Positions 9,404 through 18,837 of a stretch of 52,645 nucleotides of DNA are shown in pieces. Source of the stretch: Gammaproteobacteria bacterium 42_54_T18 (GTDB lineage: Bacteria > Pseudomonadota > Gammaproteobacteria > Pseudomonadales > Ketobacteraceae); NCBI GenBank assembly GCA_002163245.1, contig MAAL01000192.1, forward strand, positions 1-52,645, written 5' to 3'. The translations under genes were made by a program, and so were the position numbers. A model generated the notes under the pieces. The model searched no databases. It was not told the origin of the DNA and saw only the letters and a program-made list of their open reading frames with translations. Position 1 is the stretch's first letter. Each line of letters opens with the position of its first letter.

Positions 9404-9420
9404 GTTTCCATTGTGGAAAC
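9404..9420. promoter_or_regulatory. Inverted repeat, candidate LysR operator
   Basis: GTTTCCA-TTG-TGGAAAC is a perfect 7-bp inverted repeat in the divergent intergenic region between the MDR reductase and the LysR gene. Position and symmetry fit a LysR recognition site controlling both; inference only. Confidence 0.5.
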
Positions 9421-9481
9421 CATCCCAATTCAGGAATGGCATTAAAAGAAACAACGATTGAAAGAACGAGGGATCGCAAAA

Positions 9482-10372
9482 ATGAAGCCCAATCTTACGG
9501 AATATGAAGCCTTTGTCGCCGTTGTTGAGGAAGCCAATCTTTCTAGTGCGGCTAAGCGACTCAATCTCACCAAATCAGCTATCAGTAAACAACTTTCAAA
9601 ATTGGAAGCTCGACTTGGCGTTGGTCTGATAGACCGCACCACACATAACGTAGTCGTTACACCCCCCGGGCTGCAGTTTTACCCTCAGTGCAAGGAAGTA
9701 TTGCAATCGATACAGACCCATGAAAAAAACCTTAAGGACATCCTTGATACACCTGAAGGAAAACTACGAATCTCTTTTTCACAGGTATTATTACAATCCC
9801 CCTTGGTGAGTACGCTGGCAAAATTTCATCAACGTTATCCAAACATCGTTTGTGACATGCGAGTAGAAGACAGCTTTGAGGACTTAATGGCCACGCAAAT
9901 TGACTTCGCCTTCCGTCTTAGCCACCAAGAAAACTCTCGCCTAGTCGCCCGCCCCCTAGCAGAAGCTAACCTTGTATTCTGCGCATCACCAAACTACCTA
10001 GAGCAACACGGCAAACCGAAGTCGCTGCAATCCCTCATCAAACACCAAGTCATTATTCCAAATTTCGATCGTTATAATGAACCAAAAGCCATTAAAGAAT
10101 TAATGTACGCTCACATTGATCGCAACAAACTTCACTCCAGCAATAATGTGACGGCTTTAATACAAGCTGCACTTGAGGGAATGGGGATTATTGTCGTGCT
10201 GGATATCGCGGTTAAAAAACATTTAGATGAAGGGCAGTTGGTAAATCTATTTCCCAAGCAAGCTCTATTAAAAAGAATATTACATTTGGTCTACCCCAGA
10301 CAAAATTACCCCGTCAAACGCCTCGATACATTTAAACAGTTTATTCTGGAGGAGTTTCCAAAGGTACTTTAA
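9482..10372 (+). CDS. LysR-family transcriptional regulator
   Basis: 296 residues from the ATG at 9482; an in-frame upstream ATG at 9458 adds eight residues and is less likely. N-terminal winged helix-turn-helix: LTEYEAFVAVVEEANLS, then SAAKRLNLTKSAISKQLSKLE, then GVGLIDRTTHNVVVTPPG. The C-terminal part is a periplasmic-binding-protein-like effector domain (PNIVCDMRVEDS, and DFAFRLSHQENS). It is divergent from the MDR reductase and probably regulates it through the palindrome at 9404-9420. Confidence 0.88.
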   Translation: MKPNLTEYEAFVAVVEEANLSSAAKRLNLTKSAISKQLSKLEARLGVGLIDRTTHNVVVTPPGLQFYPQCKEVLQSIQTHEKNLKDILDTPEGKLRISFSQVLLQSPLVSTLAKFHQRYPNIVCDMRVEDSFEDLMATQIDFAFRLSHQENSRLVARPLAEANLVFCASPNYLEQHGKPKSLQSLIKHQVIIPNFDRYNEPKAIKELMYAHIDRNKLHSSNNVTALIQAALEGMGIIVVLDIAVKKHLDEGQLVNLFPKQALLKRILHLVYPRQNYPVKRLDTFKQFILEEFPKVL

Positions 10373-10498
10373 ATGAGAAAGTGCACGATGGGTTATCTCT
10401 AGCAACCAGTAAAGCACACCTAAACCACCGGAAGATTTACGCTTTGCTGTGCAAAGAGCGAAGCTTCAATTTATCAGAGTACATTTTTTATTAGGCAT

Positions 10499-10529
10499 AA
10501 AAAAGCCTCAGTAAAAACTGAGGCTTTTT
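10499..10529. terminator. Bidirectional Rho-independent terminator
   Basis: AAAAAGCCTCAG - loop - CTGAGGCTTTTT forms a 12-bp stem flanked by A and T runs on both strands. It lies between the convergent LysR gene and the PEP-CTERM gene, so it can serve both. Confidence 0.85.
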
Positions 10530-10547
10530 AAAAGCAAAGACAAGCAG

Positions 10548-11129
10548 TTATGCTTTTTTCTGCTTCCTAGCGAACCCAAGTCCGGCCAAACCTAAGCCAA
10601 ATAGCGCTAATGAACTTGGCTCTGGAACAGAGACACTTTCATTAATAGTAACATTATCAAAGTGATGATAAGAAGATGTTTGAGCCCACTCTACGTAAGC
10701 AAGATCGCTGAAAAGAGATGAAAACAATAATGTTACCCATCCATCACTGTTCAAAGAAATATTCTCGGTTGCTATTAGTTGATCGTTACTGTCATAACCT
10801 AGAAACGCGATAGGTGACGGGCCATTGTCGCTATAAACAGTATCTAAATCTATTGAGTTAAGGTCAAATAGTGAATTGTCTACTGCAGACAATCTAGTCA
10901 TACCATTAGGAGCGTTATTAAAGAGCCCCGCAGATGTATTATAGTTGCTATGCCCTTGGTTCCAATATGCAAAAGTATTAGAAGTTGTAAGCTGATACCC
11001 AAGATCAGTATAAGAAGACAAACCTGTTGTAGCGCCGCCGCCAGCTGTTTCTAAATCATCAAAAGTTAATACCGTTGCATTGGCAGAACTTGCAAATAAA
11101 CAAACGAACAAACAAAAAACCTTTTTCAT
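10548..11129 (-). CDS. PEP-CTERM sorting-domain exported protein
   Basis: 193 residues from the ATG at 11129, which has GGAGAAGG immediately upstream (an in-frame ATG at 11141 lacks one). The signal peptide is MKKVFCLFVCLFASSANA. The body is a Ser/Thr/Asn-rich beta domain starting VLTFDDLE. The C terminus has the full sorting tail: VPEPSSLALFGLGLAGLGF, then RKQKK. This tail is recognised by exosortase EpsH/XrtA-type enzymes in exopolysaccharide-producing Gram-negatives. No exosortase gene is in the window. Transcription ends at the hairpin at 10499-10529. Confidence 0.88.
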   Translation of the reverse strand: MKKVFCLFVCLFASSANATVLTFDDLETAGGGATTGLSSYTDLGYQLTTSNTFAYWNQGHSNYNTSAGLFNNAPNGMTRLSAVDNSLFDLNSIDLDTVYSDNGPSPIAFLGYDSNDQLIATENISLNSDGWVTLLFSSLFSDLAYVEWAQTSSYHHFDNVTINESVSVPEPSSLALFGLGLAGLGFARKQKKA

Positions 11130-11387
11130 TACCTTCTCCATTAAGTTTAAAATCCTTTACAAGCACTATCTATGCCAAAACCATAAGTCATTGTATTTAA
11201 ACGATATTTTACATTTTTTTCACAAAAACAAAATAGCCATGTAAAAAAAATCGACAATCAAAATTACAAAATAACCCCCTTTAATGTCAATTCAATTTAC
11301 CATCACTGACGCCTGCGGTTAAACTACAGCTAGGTTGGAGCTCTCCACAGTCGGGGGGGGGGTTAGTAGTACAGACGTCATAACACC
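11130..11387. other. AT-rich intergenic stretch with a poly-G tract
   Basis: No open frame of note. The first part is AT-rich and probably holds the PEP-CTERM promoter. Around 11353-11362 there is an uninterrupted run of ten G residues followed by GTTAGTA. The attC-like site at 11388 follows directly. Confidence 0.5.
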
Positions 11388-11459
11388 CATATCGGTATTG
11401 AGGGCACCCGCCGCCTGATATTTAACTTTCGCAATTACTTGGAATCCTACTTGTTAGCC
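11388..11459 (-). other. attC-like site outside the main array
   Basis: TCATAAC at the left and GTTAGCC at the right (as CTTGTTAGCC) have the spacing and orientation of the attC sites in the integron array, and the site sits directly 3' of the leftward RraB-like gene. A TCTAAC at 11821-11826, just before that gene, could be the other cassette boundary. Inner pairing is imperfect. Confidence 0.45.
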
Positions 11460-11476
11460 CTATCGGCACGCCAAAA

Positions 11477-11812
11477 CTAGACTTCAACTTCGGTACCCCA
11501 TCCATCATAGTCTGACTCAGTTTTTTCTGCGAAAGCTTCGAGCTCTAGCGTTTGGGCTTCAAGCACATCTAAGCTAGGCTTTACCGATTTCACGAGGTCT
11601 AATTGCCACATTTTCCCATCACCATAATCTGCGTTACCTTCAAACATTATTTTATATCCTGCAGATCGACCAAGCTCTAATAATTTCTGGTAATTCTCTT
11701 CAGAAAAACAATAAAAGTGATGTTCAATTTGATGCTCTTTATCTGCATTACTCCCTGCTTCCTGAAGAGCCTCTAGTACCGTCACGTTTCGTTTGTAATT
11801 TTTTGATTTCAT
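11477..11812 (-). CDS. RraB-family protein (RNase E activity regulator-like), probable solitary cassette
   Basis: 111 residues. The middle IEHHFYCFSEENYQKLLELG and the C-terminal FAEKTESDYDGWGTEVE match RraB, whose family hallmark is the acidic DYDGWGT segment. RraB binds RNase E and inhibits mRNA cleavage. The protein lacks the long acidic tail of E. coli RraB. An attC-like site follows it at 11388-11459, so it may be a mobile cassette rather than the housekeeping copy. Role in RNA decay is inferred from family. Confidence 0.7.
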   Translation of the reverse strand: MKSKNYKRNVTVLEALQEAGSNADKEHQIEHHFYCFSEENYQKLLELGRSAGYKIMFEGNADYGDGKMWQLDLVKSVKPSLDVLEAQTLELEAFAEKTESDYDGWGTEVEV

Positions 11813-12040
11813 ACTTGGGCTCTAACATATTAGGTTGCTATGACACGTTTGAATCGTGTTTCTTAATAGGCGATTGTATAAAATCAAACATCCCTGTGAC
11901 AAGCCATATCACCAGTCAACTCTCGCACTAGAGCTGGCATTTCAGCCACATATGATAAATTTTTAAGACTAATGCTGGCACAACCAAAGCCTTATATGGT
12001 ACCAAGGTACCATAACATCAAAATAACAAAGAGAAAGGTT

Positions 12041-15000
12041 ATGTCAAAGATTAACAACAATCGGTCCATCGCCTGCATTTGGACGATATGGAGCGTAATG
12101 CTACTTGGTTCAATGAGCACAATATCCTTTGCTAATACCAATACTGACATAACACACGCAGGTCCCATTGTAGGTGGACAGACCACAGACTCAAGTGACG
12201 ATTTACCAGAAGTGCCTCTTATTTTTCGCAATGTCACTGGCATTATTAACGATGAATTTACCCGCCCGCATATTCCTCCGATACGCCCAACCAAAGATGG
12301 CCGCGTCGGAGTGGTCAGCCAGATTTATAATGACGGTGTCGCATTTGTATTACTCAACCCCGAAAAGTTGGATCAGCCCAGTTTACTCTCGGAACGAGGG
12401 GCGTCGATCATCAGCCAATCAGAACCCTACTTGGTAAGTAATGAGTTGTTAGAAGCTCCTCTTGGTTTTCAGCATGGCACCTTATGTGAAGCCAACACAA
12501 GTAATCCAAGTGAACGACAAAACCCGTATACCTGTGGAGAGAACGGGGATCAAGACTGTTACGACGTCATTTATGTCGGTGGAGAAAGTGTTAGCCGTGA
12601 TTTATCCGTATTAATCGGAGCGGTGAATGAAGGAAGCGTGCCGGACTCAAACCACGATATTTTGTACAGTGTCCCTATGACCGTGACTGTTTCGAACCCT
12701 AAAACCCCCGGTGCTTTTATTTCAGATATTTCAGTTGATCAACGTGCAATTAAACGTGCAGAAAAGCCGTACCAAGCATCTACCTTCGAACACATCACTC
12801 CCGGTGATGGACGTCTCTTAATAATGCGTTCAGGAAACCAAGCGCTAACCTGGTTTAACGAAAACACACAGCAGTATGTCAGTGATGCATACGATATTGT
12901 CTATAGCGTAGGAGACGATAATGCAGAACCTTGTGACATTGAGCAATGGACACATCTATACCCGATTTCTCATGCACCCTATCACTCCCTTGTTAAATCC
13001 CGTTATGATTTTGCCGCCAACCCATTTCGCGACCCGATGGGGCATATTATTCGCGACGGCGATGAATTCAAAGGCACCTACCCTTGGATGGATAGTAAAG
13101 CTAAAAACCTGACGATGACCGTTTTGCCAGGACCCAACTTATATGGCGCACCCAACACAGGGGTAACAGGGGCCCGCTACCCTACCCGCTGTGTTATTGA
13201 TGGATGTGATGAGAGTCAGTTGCAGGATGTGCCCAATCAACATCAAGGGTTTGTCATTATGGGCTCATGGACTCAAGGCAAGGCAGTCTTATTGGATGGC
13301 GTACTCAACGATATTGATTTTGAATTGCCACAACATGATGAGCGCCATAGTTATGTCAAACTCTACCAACCGGGTACAGGGACTCATGGTACAGAGACTG
13401 GCGAAGTTCGAATGGGAAGTAGCCGGCAAGTTGGTAATGAATTTGCTCCCATCGGTACCAGCAGAAACACAACAATATTTGATTCAGTAGAAGCACGCTT
13501 TAATTATTTACAAAACCTGATACCCATCATGCCTAAAGATGTAGTTTGGCATGCAAGCTCTGGTCGCAATAGTGATGAGTTTGCCTTTGATGATTACGTC
13601 GACCCGAATGCGTTTATTATTTCTAACATGGTTGGAGCGGTAAATTTCAACGAAGGGAATTATGTTTTTGGCCGCTACTATGACGGATGGAATAAAGAGC
13701 TTCAGGCATTCTCAGATCCTGTTTATGTGCAAAACAGCTCTACTGCATTGCGCGATCAATGGGTTGTTCCTAATTATGGCGAAGTTCATAACGGTCGATT
13801 AGAGCCAGCTGCTGTTGGTGGTATTCGAGGTAAAGGTATCTGGTTAAATGGCCAAGATAGTTATGTTCAATATGATATAGAACCCCAACCTCGACGTATT
13901 AACGCTTATCCGTGGTTTGTCTCATTATTTATTGATACCCGCGCTGAACCAAGTGAGTTGCCGGTATTAACAGAACAGGCATTGATTAGCTTCCCAGATG
14001 GCAGTGAGCTGACACTACTAGGCGATAGCACACTTAATTTTCGCGATACCCAAGGCAATATTGTAAACCAGTCAATATTATCCCGGCCCGTTGAAAATAT
14101 GCAATGGCACCAAATTGCATTAAATATCCATCCTGATGGAAAACGAGTTCGCGTTTATCACAATGGATTCCCACTACAAGAGTGGCGCGCAGATGATAAT
14201 GCTGAACCAATATTTCAGTTTTCCGAAGGCGCTTTATTGTTAGGTAAAAGTACGCAAGCAGGCGTCAGCCCTTTCAACGGGTGGATGGATGAGTTCAAAG
14301 TATATGCTCATAGCGTCACACTGGAATCAGTCTGTAATCATGCCCATGGTACGTTGCTGGCATTGGAAGAAGACTACCAAGGGGAACTGAGTGAGGTCAG
14401 TGCGAACTACTCAGCAGAGCAGCAGGCGATTGTCAGTCAAGAACTAAGCATGAAAGGAGCAGAACCCCATAATCGTTATGTCTGTTTTAGCAACAACGAA
14501 CAAGAGTTTGGAATCAACACTCATCAATTACCAGAAAATACCGTGGCAATTGGCCGTTATATAAACTTTCCAGAAGGCCCACTGTATCATGATGCACCTC
14601 GACCGGATTCACGTTTTAACCAATTCTGTTTAACCTGTCATCAGCCGGAAAGTACGCCAGGTCTTGATATCGAAGCCCTACGCTTAAATGAACAAATATT
14701 GGCTAAGCAAGACCCCCGCAGGCAACCGATGCAACCCGATTCGACCGTGTACGGGAATATACCAGCACATTGGTTGCCGGGCTCTCCGGGTGCATCTCTA
14801 CACCTATCAAATGAAGGTGCCTTTATCGACGAATGGGTACTCCCAAGCACACAAGGTCAATCTCCAGCAATAAAGGCCCTTACTCTAGTGAGCGCGGAAA
14901 CAGGGGAAGATATTCTACCTTTACACGACGGTATGACCATCGATGTAAATCAGTTGCGAACATCTCACCTCAACATCCGAGCGGTTACCAATGGATTAAC

Positions 15001-17137
15001 GCGTCAGGTTACCTTTATCCACAACGATGTTTCATCTATTGAGAAAGAGGCACCCTTCGCATTATTTGGGACAAGTGCCAATCTATTTAATGTCGGTACA
15101 TTAACGCAAGGCGAACACACCCTATCAGCAGAAACCGGCTCGGGCGAATCACAGATTTCCGTAACGTTTACGGTACTAGGACAAAGCCAACAACATGAAA
15201 CAGGCAATGGCGCAATAGAAACCCCACTGCCTGATGAAAATACGGTGCTGGAATGGATCATTGACCAAGCGCGATATTTTCTACAACAAATGAAAGACCT
15301 ATTTGAGAACGTATTGTCATTAATAAACTCAGAAGATAACCAACTGGACGATGTAAATGCTCTAGGTATATATCTGAACAGTGCTATTCGAGATGGCAAT
15401 ACCGTCACAATCTCTGGACGCGTTACTGGCCTACATACAGGCACTATCCTCATTAACGATCAAAGCACAACAATAAACAGTAACCAGTTCTCCTACCAAT
15501 CCACCACCAACGCCAATGAATTTTCATTACAGCTAAACCATCCCCAGGGGGATCAAGAAGAAGTACTGATTCGATTTGATAAGCAACGAGTGATAAATGG
15601 CGCTGAAATAAGGTTAAATGGAAAAGAAGGTCTGTTCGGGCACCTCAGTCAAACATTAACAAAAGAGGCTTCCGCCATTAACGAACTCATCGAAGGAGCG
15701 TTCGACAGCCTTCCCGTGTTTAGTGAAACGATGTTAGGCATCGATATTAATTACACCATTGAGTCGGTTGCCGTTAATGATATTACCTTTGATATTGCAC
15801 CTGGACTATTGCCAACATCAGACTTAACGATTCAAGGCGGCGTACAAGTACAAACCATCGACCTTGATTCACGTTTTAGTGCTGTCGGCTGGTGTTTTAA
15901 TTGGTGGGGAAGAACAATATGCCCTATCAACATTCAATTGAACCCCCTTAGCGTAGGATTAGATGGGCTAGCCGTCCCGTTTAGCATATCGATTATTCCA
16001 GGGGCAGACGTAGATTCTAAAAATCAATTGCTGGGCCTCGGAAACCTTGATGTTGCTATTGATTTTGACAGAGTGCGAGTGGCCATCGGGTTTATTCCAG
16101 AATGGTTATTGGGTGTTTTTATTGATCCATTAAAAGCATTTTTATTCCCTCTTGTTGAGCAACCAATCGCGGATGGTATCAGCGGAGCTATTACTGATGT
16201 AGTTGAGCCAATGCTGGCAGTGATTCCTGATGGCCTCAACATTGGCCGAGCGGCACGATTCCACGAATTGACCAAAGCATTTCCATTACCTGATGGGTTG
16301 TTACCTCTGGTAGAAGTGCTTACTGACGGCGCAGGGGTAGAATTCTCTATCAACAACTTGCAAACGCAGCCGGAATTTAATCACATTGGTTTAGATGTCG
16401 GGGTATATTCGTTAACAGCAGATGATCAAGTACATTATGGTTACCGTGCGACTCGTAGTGATATAGATAGTGAAGATGATAGTGGTACCAATCCCGTTAC
16501 GATGGAAACAATCCAAAGCCAAGCAGATGTCCAGGTTTTACTGAAAGAGGCGACTCTAAATAAAACACTAGCGACCTTTGCACAAGAGAAAATACTCAAT
16601 GCAAGTCTACCAGTGGTGCTGGCTGATTTATTAGCATTGGATAACCAACCCACATCGCAGGAAGCAGTAGACGTACTGCTATCGGTTAATGTGCCTTCAT
16701 CCCCTTATGTGAGCCTACCTGAATCAGATACCGTTACGGCTCGGATCAATATTGATAATGTGAATTTCACATTACATACATCAGAGGCATTACTGGATGA
16801 ATACGTTGAAGATCAAGTCGTGACATTGCTGGATCTTACTGCAGATCTAGTATTGGATATTCGATACAGTATGGTTGAGGGAGACTGGCAAACAACCGTT
16901 GATATTTCACAAGCAAACCTCGTATCAGTACAAACCTTCGGTTTAGATATTCCAGAAAATATGGCAACACACATATTGGAGCGTCTAGCCCTTGCTATTT
17001 TACCGCAAGTGACTCGACAAATGACCTATGCCGATGTATTACCGCCGCTGCTTGGTTTAGATAAAACCACGATACAAGCCACGCGCCCTAATAGCGCGAG
17101 AAACGATCTACTCATTGAGCTTCAATTGCTTCGTTGA
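12041..17137 (+). CDS. Giant exported protein with LamG-like domain, single CxxCH and large C-terminal region
   Basis: 1698 residues from the ATG at 12041 (GAGAAAGG upstream); the signal peptide is cut near residue 31 (SFA-NTN). Residues 40-590 are a long beta-rich region of unknown fold with Cys pairs. Residues about 590-766 look like a LamG/concanavalin domain (start WLNGQDSYVQYD, end GWMDEFKVY). CLTCH at 863-867 is one c-type haem motif, inside a conserved-looking PRPDSRFNQFCLTCHQPES segment. Residues about 1090-1160 are a linker and possible helix. Residues 1200-1698 are a repetitive hydrophobic/beta region, reminiscent of lipid-binding TULIP-like folds, but that is speculative. No homologous enzyme recognised. 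It is monocistronic, with a hairpin after it. Confidence 0.75.
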   Translation: MSKINNNRSIACIWTIWSVMLLGSMSTISFANTNTDITHAGPIVGGQTTDSSDDLPEVPLIFRNVTGIINDEFTRPHIPPIRPTKDGRVGVVSQIYNDGVAFVLLNPEKLDQPSLLSERGASIISQSEPYLVSNELLEAPLGFQHGTLCEANTSNPSERQNPYTCGENGDQDCYDVIYVGGESVSRDLSVLIGAVNEGSVPDSNHDILYSVPMTVTVSNPKTPGAFISDISVDQRAIKRAEKPYQASTFEHITPGDGRLLIMRSGNQALTWFNENTQQYVSDAYDIVYSVGDDNAEPCDIEQWTHLYPISHAPYHSLVKSRYDFAANPFRDPMGHIIRDGDEFKGTYPWMDSKAKNLTMTVLPGPNLYGAPNTGVTGARYPTRCVIDGCDESQLQDVPNQHQGFVIMGSWTQGKAVLLDGVLNDIDFELPQHDERHSYVKLYQPGTGTHGTETGEVRMGSSRQVGNEFAPIGTSRNTTIFDSVEARFNYLQNLIPIMPKDVVWHASSGRNSDEFAFDDYVDPNAFIISNMVGAVNFNEGNYVFGRYYDGWNKELQAFSDPVYVQNSSTALRDQWVVPNYGEVHNGRLEPAAVGGIRGKGIWLNGQDSYVQYDIEPQPRRINAYPWFVSLFIDTRAEPSELPVLTEQALISFPDGSELTLLGDSTLNFRDTQGNIVNQSILSRPVENMQWHQIALNIHPDGKRVRVYHNGFPLQEWRADDNAEPIFQFSEGALLLGKSTQAGVSPFNGWMDEFKVYAHSVTLESVCNHAHGTLLALEEDYQGELSEVSANYSAEQQAIVSQELSMKGAEPHNRYVCFSNNEQEFGINTHQLPENTVAIGRYINFPEGPLYHDAPRPDSRFNQFCLTCHQPESTPGLDIEALRLNEQILAKQDPRRQPMQPDSTVYGNIPAHWLPGSPGASLHLSNEGAFIDEWVLPSTQGQSPAIKALTLVSAETGEDILPLHDGMTIDVNQLRTSHLNIRAVTNGLTRQVTFIHNDVSSIEKEAPFALFGTSANLFNVGTLTQGEHTLSAETGSGESQISVTFTVLGQSQQHETGNGAIETPLPDENTVLEWIIDQARYFLQQMKDLFENVLSLINSEDNQLDDVNALGIYLNSAIRDGNTVTISGRVTGLHTGTILINDQSTTINSNQFSYQSTTNANEFSLQLNHPQGDQEEVLIRFDKQRVINGAEIRLNGKEGLFGHLSQTLTKEASAINELIEGAFDSLPVFSETMLGIDINYTIESVAVNDITFDIAPGLLPTSDLTIQGGVQVQTIDLDSRFSAVGWCFNWWGRTICPINIQLNPLSVGLDGLAVPFSISIIPGADVDSKNQLLGLGNLDVAIDFDRVRVAIGFIPEWLLGVFIDPLKAFLFPLVEQPIADGISGAITDVVEPMLAVIPDGLNIGRAARFHELTKAFPLPDGLLPLVEVLTDGAGVEFSINNLQTQPEFNHIGLDVGVYSLTADDQVHYGYRATRSDIDSEDDSGTNPVTMETIQSQADVQVLLKEATLNKTLATFAQEKILNASLPVVLADLLALDNQPTSQEAVDVLLSVNVPSSPYVSLPESDTVTARINIDNVNFTLHTSEALLDEYVEDQVVTLLDLTADLVLDIRYSMVEGDWQTTVDISQANLVSVQTFGLDIPENMATHILERLALAILPQVTRQMTYADVLPPLLGLDKTTIQATRPNSARNDLLIELQLLR

Positions 17138-17160
17138 GTTTTTCTATGAGTAGTGTTGTT

Positions 17161-17195
17161 TGAATAAGGGTTTTTGATTTGAAAACCCTTATTCA
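17161..17195. terminator. Perfect 14-bp hairpin between convergent genes
   Basis: TGAATAAGGGTTTT and its exact complement are separated by 7 nt. The hairpin follows the giant gene and overlaps the stop codon of the leftward membrane protein gene. T-runs are weak, so terminator function is likely but not certain. Confidence 0.65.
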
Positions 17196-17539
17196 ATGAT
17201 TATTTGACCTTCTTCGATTGTAATTTTTTCAGCATTATTAAGGCTATGCGTAACTGCAGGTCCCACAACATATTCATTAATAGCTGCTTGTGTTGCCACA
17301 CTTATTACGAGAATAGCAACGATTTTAAGAAAAGATGCAGAGCCATCGTAAATTTTCACGAGCAAAACAAGACTTAACAAAGAAAGACCAAACCCCGCAA
17401 AGCCAGGAACGACCGATGACAGCCCGATTGGAATAAACGTTAAGAGAATTATCCCTATTATATTAACGTTTAACTTAAGGACTTTTGCTGCCGCAAACAT
17501 ACCTATAAACTGTGTTACAAGAGATATTGGTATTACCAT
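17189..17539 (-). CDS. Small hydrophobic membrane protein, unknown function
   Basis: 116 residues with three hydrophobic segments (about 3-18, 26-60 and 66-88) and a short polar C-terminal tail ending IEEGQIIIE. No family recognised. The first span may serve as the membrane insertion signal. The stop codon lies inside the hairpin at 17161-17195. It sits just downstream of the DUF1330 gene on the same strand (43 bp apart) and may share its transcript. Confidence 0.55.
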   Translation of the reverse strand: MVIPISLVTQFIGMFAAAKVLKLNVNIIGIILLTFIPIGLSSVVPGFAGFGLSLLSLVLLVKIYDGSASFLKIVAILVISVATQAAINEYVVGPAVTHSLNNAEKITIEEGQIIIE

Positions 17540-17582
17540 ATTTAACTTCCTTTTAGCTTACAACACCTGCGGCTGGCGATTT

Positions 17583-17906
17583 TCAGGTATGTCCTGGCTC
17601 ATCGATACTATCTCTCCATGAGCTACCTTCTACCAAAATCAATTTACTATCGGTAGTTCGATGCCGAATAGCGAATAAAGGTTGTACCTCCGGATCAGAT
17701 AAAAAAGCGTTTGCGTTGTCTTTTGAGGGAAACTCTAATACCACCACTCTCTCCGGCTTCCAGTCCCCCTCAATAATTTCAGGTTCAACACCTTCGACTA
17801 TATACTTACCTTCGTGCTTTTTTAGATACATCGGAATTTTCTCAATATATTCCATAAATCCAGGAAAATCTTTGATCGCTAAATCCAATATAAGATAAGA
17901 CTTCAT
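17583..17906 (-). CDS. DUF1330-family protein
   Basis: 107 residues with the ferredoxin-like dimeric alpha-beta barrel pattern of DUF1330: KSYLILDLAIKDFPGFMEYI at the start, GKYIVEGVEPEIIEGDWKPERVVVLEFP (split about 32-60) and a final RxxxDSKLILVEG. Family members are small, soluble and of unknown biochemical role. It is followed by the small membrane protein on the same strand. Confidence 0.8.
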   Translation of the reverse strand: MKSYLILDLAIKDFPGFMEYIEKIPMYLKKHEGKYIVEGVEPEIIEGDWKPERVVVLEFPSKDNANAFLSDPEVQPLFAIRHRTTDSKLILVEGSSWRDSIDEPGHT

Positions 17907-17976
17907 ATAAATTCCATTTCATTTAAATTCGTTTAAAACCACCATAAATTTCCGTACGCATCATATCATAAGGCAA

Positions 17977-18837
17977 TCAAATTAATGGCTTTGTTATATT
18001 TTGTTTCCATTCGATAAGCCTGGATTGCAACTCATATTGCTCATGCGCCCCCATTCGATCCGCGTAAATATCAATAAACTTATGATATAGTCCTATCAGG
18101 CCATCATTAAGTAAGTCAGTGACTATGCCAAGCTCTTGAGGTAATGAGTTAAGCCTCCATTGATAACCATTCCTTACTAGTTCAGTGTCATCACCTGCGA
18201 AATTGTCAACATAGTACTGGTGGGATACATCATTACCAGCGATTTTACCCGTCTTTTCAAGGTAAATAAATCTAGCTGGAAATAGAATTGTTTTTGTCAC
18301 ATAAACTGTCCCCTTATTACTTATAAGATCGCAGTTATAAAACTCATTAATTCTTTCACTACTACCAAGATAACCTAGAGCAAAGTCTGCACTGGCAATT
18401 TCCAACTCTTTTTTCGTTGGTTTAATTAATTCATCCCTAATATCGACACCAGAAAGAAGCAATGCATGATCTATTAGGTCAAGCCTGTCGAATGGAGGAT
18501 ATCGACCAGCATCTACCACACCGTTAATTGATTCTATATTCCCCCAAAATATGGAAACATTATTCTTTACTGAAGCGTGCTTTTTTACTGAGGTAGATTG
18601 AATATTTTCTATTTCGATCAAATCACTATCTTGAATGCATCCGCTAATAATAACCCCTATATCAATATCACTCGCTATTTCACTAAATCCGCCTCTTGCA
18701 AGACTTCCCATTATGTATACTGCAGTACATCTATCCCCAAAGGTTTCTTGTACTGAGGTTGAAATGTCATTTATTAGTGACTTGATTTCTTGATTGTCTG
18801 TTTTCACTGATACACCCTGTAAATAATCTAAAGGCAC
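17977..18837 (-). CDS. Nucleotidyltransferase-domain protein
   Basis: 286 residues. The N-terminal half has the Pol-beta-type nucleotidyltransferase core: YIMGSLARGGFSE (about 40-53) followed by SDIDIGVIISG with the two metal-binding Asp residues. The C-terminal half is helical, as in aminoglycoside adenylyltransferase-like enzymes, but it lacks a signature allowing substrate assignment. The start is uncertain: GTG at 18837 overlaps the upstream hydrolase by 10 nt, and a second GTG lies ten codons in. The overlap implies co-transcription with the hydrolase. Confidence 0.7.
   Translation of the reverse strand: MPLDYLQGVSVKTDNQEIKSLINDISTSVQETFGDRCTAVYIMGSLARGGFSEIASDIDIGVIISGCIQDSDLIEIENIQSTSVKKHASVKNNVSIFWGNIESINGVVDAGRYPPFDRLDLIDHALLLSGVDIRDELIKPTKKELEIASADFALGYLGSSERINEFYNCDLISNKGTVYVTKTILFPARFIYLEKTGKIAGNDVSHQYYVDNFAGDDTELVRNGYQWRLNSLPQELGIVTDLLNDGLIGLYHKFIDIYADRMGAHEQYELQSRLIEWKQNITKPLI

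Noticed and set aside
11972-12040. Longer start of the giant gene at 11972
   Set aside because: The added residues are not secretory, whereas the ATG at 12041 has GAGAAAGG and starts a signal peptide.
15004-15453. 149-codon minus-strand ORF inside the giant gene
   Set aside because: Shadow of a well-supported coding frame.
17540-17582. TTTAACTTCC ... GCTTAC in front of the small membrane gene at 17189
   Set aside because: The second box lacks GTT and no attC arms are seen, so it was not called attC.
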